Source: Palsa-360 sp963710315 (GTDB lineage Bacteria; Acidobacteriota; Terriglobia; Acidiferrales; UBA7541). Taken from it: 64,000 bases of DNA. The notes below the pieces were generated by a model. That model was not told where the DNA came from. It saw nothing but the letters and a program-made list of their open reading frames with translations, and searched no databases. Below, piece by piece: positions 35,818-45,670 of this stretch. Positions within the stretch are counted from its first letter, which is position 1, and the number at the start of each line of letters is the position of its first letter. The DNA is taken from NCBI GenBank assembly GCA_963710315.1, contig CAVPZW010000008.1:496001-560000 (forward strand). The letters run 5' to 3'. The position numbers and the translations under genes are program-made.

Positions 35818-36816
35818 CTAGCAGGCCCACCGAAGCAATACCCCACCCGATGTATATCCCGCTCCGACCGCCACCAGCAAGACTAGATCGCCCTTCTTTA
35901 GCCGGCCTTCGGCGACGGCGTCACGCAGCCCCAACGGTATGGTGCCTGCGGTTGTATTCCCGTATCGATCGATGTTCACCATAATTCTGGCATCGTCCAA
36001 GCCCAGCCGTTCCTGCATGGCGCGAATGATTCGCATATTGGCTTGGTGAGGCACCACCAGCGCCAGGTCCTTGCTCGTATACCCATTGCGTTCAAGCAGT
36101 TCACAGGCAAGATCGGCCATGCGGCGCACGGCATATTTGAAGACCTGAGCGCCTTCCTGATGGACAAAATGCATCTTCTGATCCACTGTTTCGTGCGAAG
36201 CTGGGTGGATCGAGCCGCCGCCGGGCATGAAGAGATACTTGCCGCCGGAACCGTCCACTTCATGTTCAAAGTCGAGGATGCCTTCATCATCGCGATCGGT
36301 AGGCTCCAGCAGCACAGCCCCTGCTCCGTCCCCGAATAACACACAGGTTGTGCGATCCCCATAATCGAGAATGGAAGTCATCACATCGCTTCCGATGACC
36401 AGTGCCTTCTTTTGCGTGCGGGCGCCCACAAATTGCGCGCCAACCGTGAGGGCATAGAGAAATCCGGAACAGGCAGCCGAAAGGTCGAATCCCCATGCGT
36501 GGGTGGCACCCAGGTTGTTTTGAACCAGGCAGGCAGTGGCCGGGAACATCATGTCCGGCGTGACACTGGCAACCACGATCAAGTCAATTTCCGACGCAGG
36601 CACGTTCCGGGAGGCCAGCAGCTGGCGCGCGGCAGCCGTAGCCAGATCGGACGCGCCGACACCCTTTTCAACGACATGCCGTTCGCGGATGCCGGTGCGC
36701 TCCCGAATCCATGCATCGTCGGTCTCCACGAGCTTTTCCAAATCGGCGTTGGTCATCACCCGGGGCGGAACGAAGCCGCTCACACCTGTAATCTTTGCCG
36801 CAATGCGTCTGGACAT
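35818..36816 (-). CDS. fabH: 3-oxoacyl-ACP synthase III
   Basis: A 332-residue KAS III. The catalytic triad is complete: C116 in AACSGFL, H257 in PHQANMRI and N287 in GNTTAGT. The enzyme condenses an acyl-CoA primer with malonyl-ACP to begin fatty acid synthesis. The N-terminal thiolase half has ERTGIRERH, typical for FabH. It is alone, without fabD or fabG nearby, so it may be an extra copy or the single housekeeping gene placed apart. Its chain-start specificity (acetyl or branched) cannot be judged here. Confidence 0.93.
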   Translation of the reverse strand: MSRRIAAKITGVSGFVPPRVMTNADLEKLVETDDAWIRERTGIRERHVVEKGVGASDLATAAARQLLASRNVPASEIDLIVVASVTPDMMFPATACLVQNNLGATHAWGFDLSAACSGFLYALTVGAQFVGARTQKKALVIGSDVMTSILDYGDRTTCVLFGDGAGAVLLEPTDRDDEGILDFEHEVDGSGGKYLFMPGGGSIHPASHETVDQKMHFVHQEGAQVFKYAVRRMADLACELLERNGYTSKDLALVVPHQANMRIIRAMQERLGLDDARIMVNIDRYGNTTAGTIPLGLRDAVAEGRLKKGDLVLLVAVGAGYTSGGVLLRWAC

Positions 36817-37003
36817 CCTGTCTCCGTCTGTCTCCGTGAGGCTTGTTGCTTTCCGGCTAGAAGAACCGCGATTCTACGCAATCAAGGGCGGCGAAACAAG
36901 TCTGGTGTGATGGCCGGCCCGGTTGGGATGACTGGCGGTCGAGGGAAATTGAGGGCACCCATAGAATGCAAGGCAGGAACTGCTCTTCTCAAGACCTCTC
37001 GAA

Positions 37004-40000
37004 CTAGCGGAGGACTTCCGGTTGCTGGGCAGCATCCGGATTGAGGATCAGGTGGTTGGGCAATTCGCGCAGCCGGGAAATAAATATTTGCACTAACTCG
37101 GGATCGAACTGCGCTTCACCGCAGCGGTCAAGTTCCTGGAACGCTTCTTCGGGAGTGCGCGCCTTCTTGTAGGATCTCTCGGAAGTAATGGTGTCGTAGG
37201 CGTCGGCAATGGCGATGATTCTTGCGCCTCTTGGGATGCGGTCGCCGGCAAGCCCCTTAGGGTATCCCGATCCGTCGAAGAATTCATGATGATGGGCGAC
37301 CATCTCGCGGATGCTTTCGGTGCCGCGAAGCGGTTCGAGCAGCTTGGCCCCGTATTCCACGTGGCGCTTCATCTCTTCCCATTCCTCGGGATTGAGCGGG
37401 CCGTTCTTGTTCAAAATCGATTCGGTGATTCCCACTTTGCCGACGTCATGCAGCATGGCGCCCAGCCGCACAGCTTCAATTTCAAGGCTACCAAGGCCGA
37501 TGGCTTCGGCGATGAGGACGGCATAGCTGGAGACCTTATGAGAATGACCCTGGGTAAATTGATCCTTGGCATCCACGGCCAGCGCAAGCGATGTGAGTGT
37601 ATCCAGGACGATGGGCGGCAGGGGCTCAAAGGACAACTGGCCTGAGGCGTTTGCCGTTTCAATTGCAATCGAGGGTATTGGGGCGGACTCCGTATCGGCG
37701 AGCGCCTTGGCGAACTGCTCAACCCGGCTATAGATTTCCGCAAGAGCGTCCGGCCCGGTGACGAAGAGGCGCTTGAGCGTAACGCCCAGGTAGGCGTCCA
37801 GAACTTCGCGTTTCCACTGCCTGGAATCATCGGGATTGAATTGATCCGCCGTGGAAACGGTGTTGCCGCCCTGGTGTTTGGAAAGATACATCGAGGAATC
37901 GGCGACTTGAATCAATTCCTGGGGAGTGGAGCCGTTGATCGGGAAAGTGGCAACGCCGAAACTGGAAGTGACGTTTTTTTCGCGCAAAACGGGATCGGAG
38001 CAAATCCACGATCGCAATTTTCCGGCAAGCTGGTGGCTTTGTATCGAGTCGGTTTCGGGCATGAGAATAATGAATTCATCGCCGCCATAGCGTGCCACCA
38101 CATCGGAGCGCCGGCAATTCACTTCCAGAATATGAGCCACTCGCTGCAGCACCAGATCGCCGTCCAAGTGCCCGTAGAAATCGTTCACGAATTTGAAGCG
38201 GTCCAGGTCCATCAGCACCAGGGAAAAAGAACGCCCCGCGCGCGTCGAGCGCTTCCATTCTCCAGACAGGGCTTCCATGAAGAAGCGATGAGTTTTCAGC
38301 CCCGTCATGCCGTCGGTGATGGCCTGTTCCTGCGCTTTCTGGAATGCCATGGCGTTGTGAAGGGCTCCGGAAATCAAGTCGGTCAGCGTTCCAAGGAACA
38401 AGACTTCTTCCTGTGAGAAATCGGATGTCTTGTCGGTCTCCACGTACAAGACGCCGTGCAACTGGTCGGCGTACACGATTGGCAGCGCAATCGCGGATTC
38501 GGATCCTGGCAGTAACGGTTCGCCCGTGGAGTGCTGCCCGTCGTAGGAAACGACCGTCATTTGGCCGGTGCGCGCGACGCGCCCCAGTATATTTCCGTCC
38601 AGGCCCAGCCGCCGCCCCAACGCGCCTTTTCGGTGTCCCGCTTCGGCATGGATCACGATTTCCTTGGCCGAATAGTCGAGCAGCCCAATTCCCATGTGAG
38701 AGTAGTCGAGCGCGTGATCCAATTCTTCGGCGATCTTGGCGAGCATTTCATCGGGGTTGAGAGTAGTGATGATATTGCGCGAAATGTTGTTGAACAGGGC
38801 CAGGCGGCGCGATTTTGTGCGCTCTTCGCGAAACAGGCGCGCATTTTCAAGGGCAATGACCGCTTCGCTTGCCAGCACACGCATCATTTCCAGGTGGCCA
38901 AAGTCGAAAGCGCGTTCCTGCGGACTTTGCAGAATCATGGCTCCGATGGGCCGCTCGTAGAGCAGCAGGGGAACGCCGCAAAAACTACCTTCGCCCGAGT
39001 CGTGGGTGTCGAGGCCGAGCTTGCGAATTTCTTCCGTGAAATTCTCGCGAATCAAAATAGGCTGGCGCGTGCGCATCAGATGCTCGATCATCTGGTTGCC
39101 GCCAAAGGGGCGGGACCTCTTGGGCGCAACTTCGCCGTTGCGCACTTCGACTTCGTATTTGATTTCATTGCGCGCTGTGTCGTGAAGCGCCACGCAGAAA
39201 TGATTTACATCAAACAAGCGCCTGATTTCGGTCAGGATGGTTTCAAACAGCGTGTCCGGGTCCAGCGTGGAGCCCAACGCGCGGCCGATTTCGTTGAGCA
39301 TGTGAAGCTCTTCCGTGCGGCGCGTGGTCTGCTGGACCAGGTAGCTGTTTTCCACGGCCATTCCGATTTGATGGCCCAGCGCCAGCAACAGCCGCAACTC
39401 CGCCGCGGAGAATCGCCTCGTGTCCGTGCTGCCGAGGAACAGTACGCCGAACGCCTGTTCCTTTGCTTGCAGGCTAATCCCCACAACGGTGCGCAGTTGC
39501 TGGTTGGAGGCAAGTTGCCGGAAACGCCGGAAGGCTTCTTCTCCGTCCAGCGCCGTCCAGGAAGAATCGCGCCCAAGATCGCGGAAAACGACCAGCCCTC
39601 CCAGCCGCGATACCATATCCACGAGATGATCGTCCAGGCCCTCTTCCTGGGCTACGGCGCAGAAATTATCCGCCAGGCCGACGGCGACGACGGAGGTTGG
39701 GCCCTGGGCATGTCCGTGATGCAGAAAAAGCGCGCCGGCCGGCATGCGCACCACGCTCAGAACGCGCTCCAGCGCTTGCGAAAGCATCTGTTGAATTTCC
39801 GGACCTACAAAACTGGAAGTGGCCAGATTCACATTGGAAAGCGCCAGCATGTTGTGCTCGACTCTGCGCTTTTCCTCTTCGTAAAGACCCATGACCATCA
39901 AAGCGGCCGCAAACAGTTGAGGCAGAAGCTCCAGCGCGCGCAGCGAACCGGCGATCCGGGAACTGAGCAGCCCCTCGCCGATCAGGATCGCGCTCCAGCA

Positions 40001-40462
40001 GAGGAACGAACCTGCCAGAAGAAAATCCGCAAAAGTTTCGTGACGCCGGCTTTCTTCGTAAAAAACCCAGGCGATGACCGCGAGCACCACGGCGATGCCA
40101 AGTTGCGGCGAGATGTTAAACACATTCAGGTAGTAAGCGGCCGACCACACTGCGAACACTCCGCCAGCGGCGATCTGCGGGCGAACCCAAGGTTCTCTAT
40201 TCGTGTACACCTGTGCCGTGCTGAAAAACAGAAGCGCTGCCGCGGCCAGCAGCCATTCGTTTACCGCAGCCTGCCACGGTGCGACGGATATCCAGGGTTC
40301 CAGGGCGGGACTGAGATAGTGCAGAGCGAGCAGGCACCATCCGGCGCTCCAGAGCATGAGGTAGGCCTGGCGCCGCAAACCATGCATGTAGGCGAAGAAA
40401 CCCGAAGTCAATGCCGACGCAGCCAGCAGAGTGATTGCAATAATGCTATCCGATGTCATCAA
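37004..40462 (-). CDS. Membrane GAF-GGDEF-HD-GYP bifunctional cyclic-di-GMP enzyme
   Basis: A 1152-residue sensor. Residues 1-205 contain about seven hydrophobic helices (a 7TM-like module), followed by three GAF-like regions (about 215-375, 390-545, 560-715), a GGDEF domain with RRSD I-site and intact GGDEF near 792, and an HD-GYP domain with HDVGK near 1004 and GSGYPKG near 1066. The GGDEF makes c-di-GMP and the HD-GYP breaks it down, so one protein could do both under different signals. Both active sites look intact. It is transcribed alone. Regulation of output is unknown. Confidence 0.92.
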   Translation of the reverse strand: MMTSDSIIAITLLAASALTSGFFAYMHGLRRQAYLMLWSAGWCLLALHYLSPALEPWISVAPWQAAVNEWLLAAAALLFFSTAQVYTNREPWVRPQIAAGGVFAVWSAAYYLNVFNISPQLGIAVVLAVIAWVFYEESRRHETFADFLLAGSFLCWSAILIGEGLLSSRIAGSLRALELLPQLFAAALMVMGLYEEEKRRVEHNMLALSNVNLATSSFVGPEIQQMLSQALERVLSVVRMPAGALFLHHGHAQGPTSVVAVGLADNFCAVAQEEGLDDHLVDMVSRLGGLVVFRDLGRDSSWTALDGEEAFRRFRQLASNQQLRTVVGISLQAKEQAFGVLFLGSTDTRRFSAAELRLLLALGHQIGMAVENSYLVQQTTRRTEELHMLNEIGRALGSTLDPDTLFETILTEIRRLFDVNHFCVALHDTARNEIKYEVEVRNGEVAPKRSRPFGGNQMIEHLMRTRQPILIRENFTEEIRKLGLDTHDSGEGSFCGVPLLLYERPIGAMILQSPQERAFDFGHLEMMRVLASEAVIALENARLFREERTKSRRLALFNNISRNIITTLNPDEMLAKIAEELDHALDYSHMGIGLLDYSAKEIVIHAEAGHRKGALGRRLGLDGNILGRVARTGQMTVVSYDGQHSTGEPLLPGSESAIALPIVYADQLHGVLYVETDKTSDFSQEEVLFLGTLTDLISGALHNAMAFQKAQEQAITDGMTGLKTHRFFMEALSGEWKRSTRAGRSFSLVLMDLDRFKFVNDFYGHLDGDLVLQRVAHILEVNCRRSDVVARYGGDEFIILMPETDSIQSHQLAGKLRSWICSDPVLREKNVTSSFGVATFPINGSTPQELIQVADSSMYLSKHQGGNTVSTADQFNPDDSRQWKREVLDAYLGVTLKRLFVTGPDALAEIYSRVEQFAKALADTESAPIPSIAIETANASGQLSFEPLPPIVLDTLTSLALAVDAKDQFTQGHSHKVSSYAVLIAEAIGLGSLEIEAVRLGAMLHDVGKVGITESILNKNGPLNPEEWEEMKRHVEYGAKLLEPLRGTESIREMVAHHHEFFDGSGYPKGLAGDRIPRGARIIAIADAYDTITSERSYKKARTPEEAFQELDRCGEAQFDPELVQIFISRLRELPNHLILNPDAAQQPEVLR

Positions 40463-40863
40463 ATCAAACGCCCCGACCAGTCCACAATTGGCACTTCCCG
40501 CTCGATTGGAATTTGTTCGCCGGAGACGTCAAGACGTCAGGTGAAGAGATCAAATTCAGGTCCTGCAATCTGCGCCGCCCATCATCCGAAAAGGATGCGT
40601 ATTCCGACATCAAAAACACCACTCCCCTTTCGACAATCTTTCACTCTCGCGACTATAAGGGAGGCATTTCCGGACGGTCAAGGGTACTGGAGTACCTGAC
40701 AGGAACAATGCACGTGAGCGATGGGACACACGAATGTCGAATCGGGAATTGACGCAATCCGTTTTTTGGAAGTGTGGCGATCTGTGTTCCCATGGCTCGC
40801 CTTCCTGAGCCGCTTCGGCTAAGATAAATTGTTTTTCACTTCCAGGAGAGACTGGCAATACGC
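40463..40863. other. 401-base divergent intergenic region
   Basis: It separates the sensor gene (minus strand) from gltX (plus strand). GACGTCAAGACGTCA (40525-40539) is a short tandem-like repeat and AGCCGCTTCGGCT (about 40807-40819) a small hairpin. No firm promoter boxes or gene are visible; a 99-codon frame here lacks a plausible ribosome site. Confidence 0.5.
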
Positions 40864-42359
40864 ATGTCCATGACTTCGAGCGCATCGGGAAATCCGGCCG
40901 GCAAAATTCGAGTGAGATTTGCGCCATCGCCGACGGGCTATTTGCATGTCGGGGGAGCGCGAACGGCGCTGTTTAATTGGCTATTTGCGCGCGGCAGGGG
41001 CGGCACGATGGTGCTGCGTATCGAGGATACGGACATCGAACGAAATCGCCCGGAACTGGTTGAGGGCATATTGGACGGGCTGCGATGGCTGGGCGTCGAT
41101 TGGGACGAAGGGCCGTATTTTCAATCGCAGCGCCTGGATTTGCATCGTGAAGCGGCGCTGAAGCTGGCCGCATCGGGCGCGGCCTATTTTTGCGATTGTC
41201 CGCCGGAAAAATATGCGGGCGGTGATGCTGTTGAGGAAACAGAGGACGTGAAAAAAGAGCAGGGCCCGCGCCGGATCACTCGCTGCGCGTGCCGCGAGGG
41301 CAAGCCGGGATTGAGCGTGGAGAATGCGGCGATTCGCTTTCGCGTTCCGCTCGGCACGGTCACGCATTTCGAGGATGCTGTCTTCGGTCCTCGCGAAGTG
41401 TCCAACGATGAGATCGAGGATTTCGTTCTGCTGCGTTCGCCCAAGGATGGGCCAGACGCATGGCGGCGCCGACGTATCAACTGAGCGTCGTGGTGGACGA
41501 CATCGACATGCGCATCACCCACGTGATTCGCGGGTCCGATCATATCTCCAACACGCCGAAACAGGCGCTGCTGTATCGTGCGCTTGGCGCCACGCCGCCC
41601 ATTTTTGCTCACGTTCCGCTGATTCTGGGCCCGGATCGCACGCGGCTTTCCAAGCGCCACGGCGCGACCAGCGTGGGATCGTACCGCGACGAAGGTTTTC
41701 TGCCCGAGGCGTTTCGAAATTTTCTGGCGTTGCTGGGCTGGTCGCCGGGCGACGATGCGGAATTTATGCGCACCGCTGAAATCGTGGAGCGATTTTCGCT
41801 GGAAGGCGTGAGCCGCACGAACGCCGTGTTCGACCGTCCAAAACTCGAATGGTTCAACACGCAATATTTGCAGAAGCTGCCGATTGACGAGCTTCTGCCC
41901 GCGGTGCAAGGCGAGTTGGAGCGCTCCAAGCTGTGGCAGGAGGAGTGGGCCGGAGAAAAGCGCGAGTGGTTTTCGAAAACGGTGGACTTGCTGCGTCCGC
42001 GCACTCGCTTGCTGCCGGATTTTGCGACCTGGGCGCGCGCATTTTTCAGCGATTCTTTTGAATTCGATCCGGCGGCGCGCGAGAAATTCTGGAAGGATGA
42101 GCGACTGGGCGGGATGCTGGGAAAACTTGCCGATGCCATTGCGGGGCTGGCCGCCTGGGATCACGATTCGTGCGACCACGCACTGCGCGAACTTGCCGCC
42201 GCCGAAGGCGTAAAGGCTGGTTTGTTGATCAACGCGACGCGCGTTGCGATCGTCGGGCAGGCTGTGGCGCCGCCGCTGTTTGAAACCATGCTGGTGCTTG
42301 GCCAGGATCGCGTGGTCAGCCGCCTGCGCCGTGCCGTGGAAACTCTCGCCGGGCGTTGA
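40864..42359 (+). CDS. gltX: Glutamate-tRNA ligase, split by a frameshift
   Basis: Composite of 40864-41484 and 41460-42359. It charges tRNA-Glu. The class I HIGH motif appears as PSPTGYLHVG, and the KMSKS loop as RLSKRHGA in the second frame. RGSDHISNTPKQALLYRALG and a CxC...CxC zinc site (FCDCPPE, CACREG) are as in bacterial GltX. The frame breaks near 41455, just before PTYQLSVVVDDIDM, within a strictly conserved region. All catalytic elements are present. The C-terminal anticodon-binding helical domain runs to the end. A minus-strand palindrome follows the stop. Confidence 0.9.
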
Positions 42360-42428
42360 TCTCGTTTTCGAACGCTCCCCTGAAATGTTTCTCGAATTTC
42401 CCTGCAAAAGTTCAGTTTGGTAAATGAG

Positions 42429-42515
42429 GTTTTAGTGGCGCGGGCTTCAGCCTGCGGGTTTTAGTGCTTGCTAGGACCGACCCCCGCAGCCTTTGAAGCC
42501 CGCGCCACTAAAACC
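42429..42515. repeat. Imperfect inverted repeat with GGCTTCAGCC core
   Basis: GGTTTTAGTGGCGCGGGCTT (from 42429) pairs with the matching reverse complement ending at 42515, about 30-base arms with a small bulge, around a 24-base loop. It lies between convergent gltX and the DsbD-alpha gene and likely terminates both. Confidence 0.75.
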
Positions 42516-42548
42516 GATCAGTCGATTGAGGCTTTGGTTTCCAGCGGC

Positions 42549-43202
42549 TTATTGCTTAGCGGGAGTCTTCTCAGTGGAAGACGAAGAGAATACATCCGTG
42601 TGGGCAGGATGCGCGGGCGTGTCCGCGGCGGCGATTTCCAGTTCGGCTGTCACTGGCAGCTTTGTCGGCGGCAGGCAGGCGTCCTGATTGCATGCCTGAT
42701 AGCCAACCGTGAGGCCAATTTTTTGGGGGCCGAGCGGGGCGGTACCGTTGGCGCGCAATTTCATGCGCACGGTGAACGAGCCTTCATAAACGCGCAACGG
42801 CGTCTTCGAAAATCGGAAAGCGCGCATCACACCGCGCGGGTATGTCGTTTCCACCACAAAAATTCCAGGAGAAAGATCGGCCGTGACTTTCGTGGGGATA
42901 AGGTAATCCTCCGAAGGCTGGTGCGCGTTAATGTGGAAGCCCGGAGAAATTTTGGCCACCACCGCGATCTCGAAAGCGCTGCCGCGCGGCACGGGCTGCA
43001 ACGATACGTAGGCCTGCGGCTGCAGCACGCTGGCCGCCGCTGGATAAGGATTGTCCTGCGCCGAAGCCTGCAGGGCCAGAACCGCAAACGCCAGCAACAA
43101 CACCCGCACACGCAGATGCGACGCAAATTTAGCGTTCCCCTTGACCGGGGCGCTTGCCAGCCGTTCGGAAAATCGCACACCGCTCGATAGTCGTGTGTTC
43201 AT
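42549..43202 (-). CDS. DsbD-alpha-like periplasmic domain protein
   Basis: A 217-residue protein with a signal-peptide-like stretch (VLLLAFAVLALQASAQ) and a single immunoglobulin-like DsbD N-terminal domain. The redox pair is in GYQACNQDACLPP, matching the two-cysteine motif of DsbD-alpha. The transmembrane and thioredoxin parts of DsbD are not fused here. CcdA and TlpA are encoded 4 kb upstream in the same run, so the three may make one relay that carries electrons from cytoplasmic thioredoxin to periplasmic substrates. It is the final gene of that minus-strand run. Confidence 0.78.
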   Translation of the reverse strand: MNTRLSSGVRFSERLASAPVKGNAKFASHLRVRVLLLAFAVLALQASAQDNPYPAAASVLQPQAYVSLQPVPRGSAFEIAVVAKISPGFHINAHQPSEDYLIPTKVTADLSPGIFVVETTYPRGVMRAFRFSKTPLRVYEGSFTVRMKLRANGTAPLGPQKIGLTVGYQACNQDACLPPTKLPVTAELEIAAADTPAHPAHTDVFSSSSTEKTPAKQ

Positions 43203-43207
43203 ATAAG

Positions 43208-43540
43208 TTAGACCGTCACGGGGCTGCCAAGTTGTTCGGTGAGAATGCGGCCCATGAGCTGCATCAGGGTCTCACCTGTTTTGTCCAGCACGAACGTTTG
43301 CGCCGCGTCCGACCACGACAGCTTGAAGCTTGTGGTCAGCGCGGAAATCCAAATCTGGCGCACCGGGGCATTGGGGCTGATGACGAAGCGGGTTTCATCC
43401 GCATCCTCGAACTGGATTTCGAGCTTTCCGCTTCCGCCTTCGACTTCGAATCCGCGCTCATCGCCCACATCCTGCAGGCGGCGGAGCAAGGTTTCAAACG
43501 CGGCGTCGCATCGTTTCTGAAATTCGTGTTCATCCATCAT
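43208..43540 (-). CDS. cyaY: Frataxin-like iron-sulfur assembly protein CyaY
   Basis: A 110-residue alpha-beta protein matching bacterial frataxin. The acidic N-terminal helix (DEHEFQKRCDAAFETLLRRL) precedes GKLEIQFEDADETRFVI, IWISALTTSFKLSW and a tail beginning FVLDKTGETL. This protein donates iron to, and regulates, iron-sulfur cluster assembly. It ends 5 bases before the DsbD-alpha gene. The start is the first of two adjacent ATG codons. Confidence 0.85.
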   Translation of the reverse strand: MMDEHEFQKRCDAAFETLLRRLQDVGDERGFEVEGGSGKLEIQFEDADETRFVISPNAPVRQIWISALTTSFKLSWSDAAQTFVLDKTGETLMQLMGRILTEQLGSPVTV

Positions 43541-43662
43541 GGCAGAAACAGATTACCGCGAAGCACTCGGACGGGCAAGGCGCGACCTTGGCCGGCGTAA
43601 AGACAATTGCGGAAGAGACAACGTTTCGAAATGCGGAATCGAAAAATGGGAAGCGCAAGAGA

Positions 43663-44370
43663 TTATTGCCCGATGCGCGTTACGGGCAATGCGGTTTCAA
43701 TGGCTTTTCGGCCTTCCCGCCTCACGCGATAGGCGCCCGCGCCAGGCCGCGAGGACACGATGCGCTTCAGCTTTCGCCCCACAAAGTGGGCTGCCGCTCG
43801 ATCGTCAATCGCCAGAATTTCCGGCACAATTCCCTTGGCCACGAATTGATGCACGGCCGGGCGCCTTTCGGCTTCGCCATCGTAATGCGGACAGCACGCT
43901 CCAGGCAGCAGACCCAGGCAACGAAGCGGGGCCAGGTGCACAGCCCAAGAATCCGTGACACCCGATTCGAACCAGCAAATTGCGCCTGCGCTGATTCCCG
44001 CGAGTACGATGCCCGAATTCCATGCACGGCGAAGAATATTCGGCAGATCCCACTCCCGCCAAACCGCCAACATGCTTTTTGTGTTGCCGCCGCCGACATA
44101 GATCAAGTCCTGCGAGAGAAGAATTTCCCGCAGATTGGGCGTGCGCTCAAAAAAGGAAATATGTGTCGGGCGGCAGCGTTGCTTGGCGAACGCCGCATAA
44201 AATGCGGCGATGTACGTGGGGGCGTCACCAGTTGCCGTGGGCAGAAAACAAATCGAGGGATTCGATTTGCGAGTCTGCGCAAGTGCGTACAATTCCAGAA
44301 CTGGATTGTTCGGAGTGGCGGTGAAGCCGCCTCCGCCCATTGCTATGATTTGCCGTTTAATTGTGGGCAT
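43663..44370 (-). CDS. pepE: Peptidase E, S51-family dipeptidase
   Basis: A 235-residue class-I-glutamine-amidotransferase-like peptidase. The nucleophile is S127 in AGISAGAICWF, the S51 elbow, with ICFLPTATGDAPTYI and IYVGGGNTKSML upstream. It cleaves Asp-Xaa dipeptides. It starts 24 bases after the second MacB-type permease. Start at 44370 with MPTIKRQI fits the family. Confidence 0.87.
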   Translation of the reverse strand: MPTIKRQIIAMGGGGFTATPNNPVLELYALAQTRKSNPSICFLPTATGDAPTYIAAFYAAFAKQRCRPTHISFFERTPNLREILLSQDLIYVGGGNTKSMLAVWREWDLPNILRRAWNSGIVLAGISAGAICWFESGVTDSWAVHLAPLRCLGLLPGACCPHYDGEAERRPAVHQFVAKGIVPEILAIDDRAAAHFVGRKLKRIVSSRPGAGAYRVRREGRKAIETALPVTRIGQ

Positions 44371-44394
44371 GTTGTGTGCTCTCTTGTGTGGTCT

Positions 44395-45654
44395 TTATTC
44401 GTAGCGCAGTGCGTCCACTGGATCGAGGCGCGCCGCCTTCACCGCGGGATAAATGCCGAAGAAAAGGCCGACGGTCATGGAAACAATCACCGCAAGCAGC
44501 ACCGCCCACAGAGGCACTGTGGAAGGCAATCTGGGCAAGAAAATATTGATGAGCACACTGATGCCAATTCCCAGCAGCACGCCGATGACGCCGCCCACGC
44601 CCGTGAGCACAACCGCTTCGGTCAGAAACTGCCAGATCACGTCGCGGCGCCGCGCGCCGATCGCTTTGCGCACGCCGATTTCGCGCGTGCGCTGCGTGAC
44701 CGACATCAGCATGATATTCATCACGCCCACGCCGCCCACCAGCAGCCCAATCGAGCTGACCACGGCGGTCAGCAATGCCACGGAGCCGGTGATCTGCTTG
44801 AACTGATTGGCAATTTCCTCGGCCGAAGACAATCCGAAATTTTCCGGAGCAGAATAGGGAACGTGGCGCGTGCGGCGCAGTACCGCCCTGATTTCGTCCT
44901 TCGCTTCGGACATTTTTCCGGGAAGAGCGCCTGCGCCGATGAAGTGTTCGTCGTCCGCGGGATGATGCTTGGTGTAGGTGTGATAGGGAACGAGCACCTG
45001 CTTTTCCGCGGGAGGATCCTGGAAGAGTTGTCCCTTGCGGTGCTCGAACACGCCGATGACGCGGTAGGGAAATCCTTCGACATAAATAATTTTGTCCAGA
45101 GCGCCGCCGTCCGGAAAAAACGCTTTGCCGAGATCGTAGCCGATGACGGCAACATCGGCGCGGTGCAAATCCTCGGCTTCGGTGAAATAGCGGCCGATGT
45201 ACGTTTTCGCGTTGTAGACGTCCGGATAATAGATGTCCGATCCCGAATAGTTCAGTCCGCTGACTTCCTTGTCCTTGTATCGCGCGGTGATATCGGGCGG
45301 GCGGTTCATGTTGTACACCCGCTTGAGGACTGAGACGGAGACTTCCCCCACCGCCGGGCATTGCTCGCGGATTGCCTGCGCGTCTTCGTAGCTCAGGGGT
45401 TTGCGATTTCGTTCCTCGGCGGTCATTCGCCCTGTGCTCACGCCGGGCGCGACTTTGAAAATCCAGATGGTGTTCGCGCCGTAGTCGTTCAGATACGCGG
45501 TAACATCCGCGTAAAAACCGACCAGGATGGAGGAAACCGTAATGAGCGCGGTGATTCCGATGACCACGCCCAGCACGGTGAGGAACGAGCGCAGCTTGTT
45601 CTCCCGCAGCGTGTCCAGAGCCATCTTCGCGTTTTCGCCGAGCGCTATTCGCAT
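44395..45654 (-). CDS. MacB/FtsX-type ABC permease 2
   Basis: A 419-residue permease with four transmembrane segments: one near the N-terminus (FLTVLGVVIGITALITV) and three after about residue 285 (VALLTAVVSSIGLLVGGVGV, AVVLTGVGGVIGVLLGIGI, TVGLFFGIYPAVKAARLDP), flanking a long periplasmic domain. The last ends with DPVDALRYE, the FtsX/MacB coupling tail. It follows permease 1 by 16 bases. No ABC ATPase or membrane-fusion partner is next to it. It probably pairs with permease 1 as a heteromeric macrolide-exporter-like pump; cargo unknown. Confidence 0.85.
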   Translation of the reverse strand: MRIALGENAKMALDTLRENKLRSFLTVLGVVIGITALITVSSILVGFYADVTAYLNDYGANTIWIFKVAPGVSTGRMTAEERNRKPLSYEDAQAIREQCPAVGEVSVSVLKRVYNMNRPPDITARYKDKEVSGLNYSGSDIYYPDVYNAKTYIGRYFTEAEDLHRADVAVIGYDLGKAFFPDGGALDKIIYVEGFPYRVIGVFEHRKGQLFQDPPAEKQVLVPYHTYTKHHPADDEHFIGAGALPGKMSEAKDEIRAVLRRTRHVPYSAPENFGLSSAEEIANQFKQITGSVALLTAVVSSIGLLVGGVGVMNIMLMSVTQRTREIGVRKAIGARRRDVIWQFLTEAVVLTGVGGVIGVLLGIGISVLINIFLPRLPSTVPLWAVLLAVIVSMTVGLFFGIYPAVKAARLDPVDALRYE

Positions 45655-45670
45655 GGATCTTCTGTCTTGC

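Noticed and set aside
38531..40699. A 722-codon plus-strand frame across the GGDEF/HD-GYP gene
   Set aside because: It is an antisense shadow: the minus-strand reading shows canonical GAF, GGDEF and HD-GYP motifs, and the plus-strand protein has no domain signature and no ribosome site.
40453..40752. A 99-codon plus-strand frame before gltX
   Set aside because: No motif, atypical composition and no plausible ribosome site.
43588..45333. A 581-codon plus-strand frame over peptidase E and permease 2
   Set aside because: Antisense shadow in GC-rich coding DNA; the minus-strand proteins have clear family motifs.
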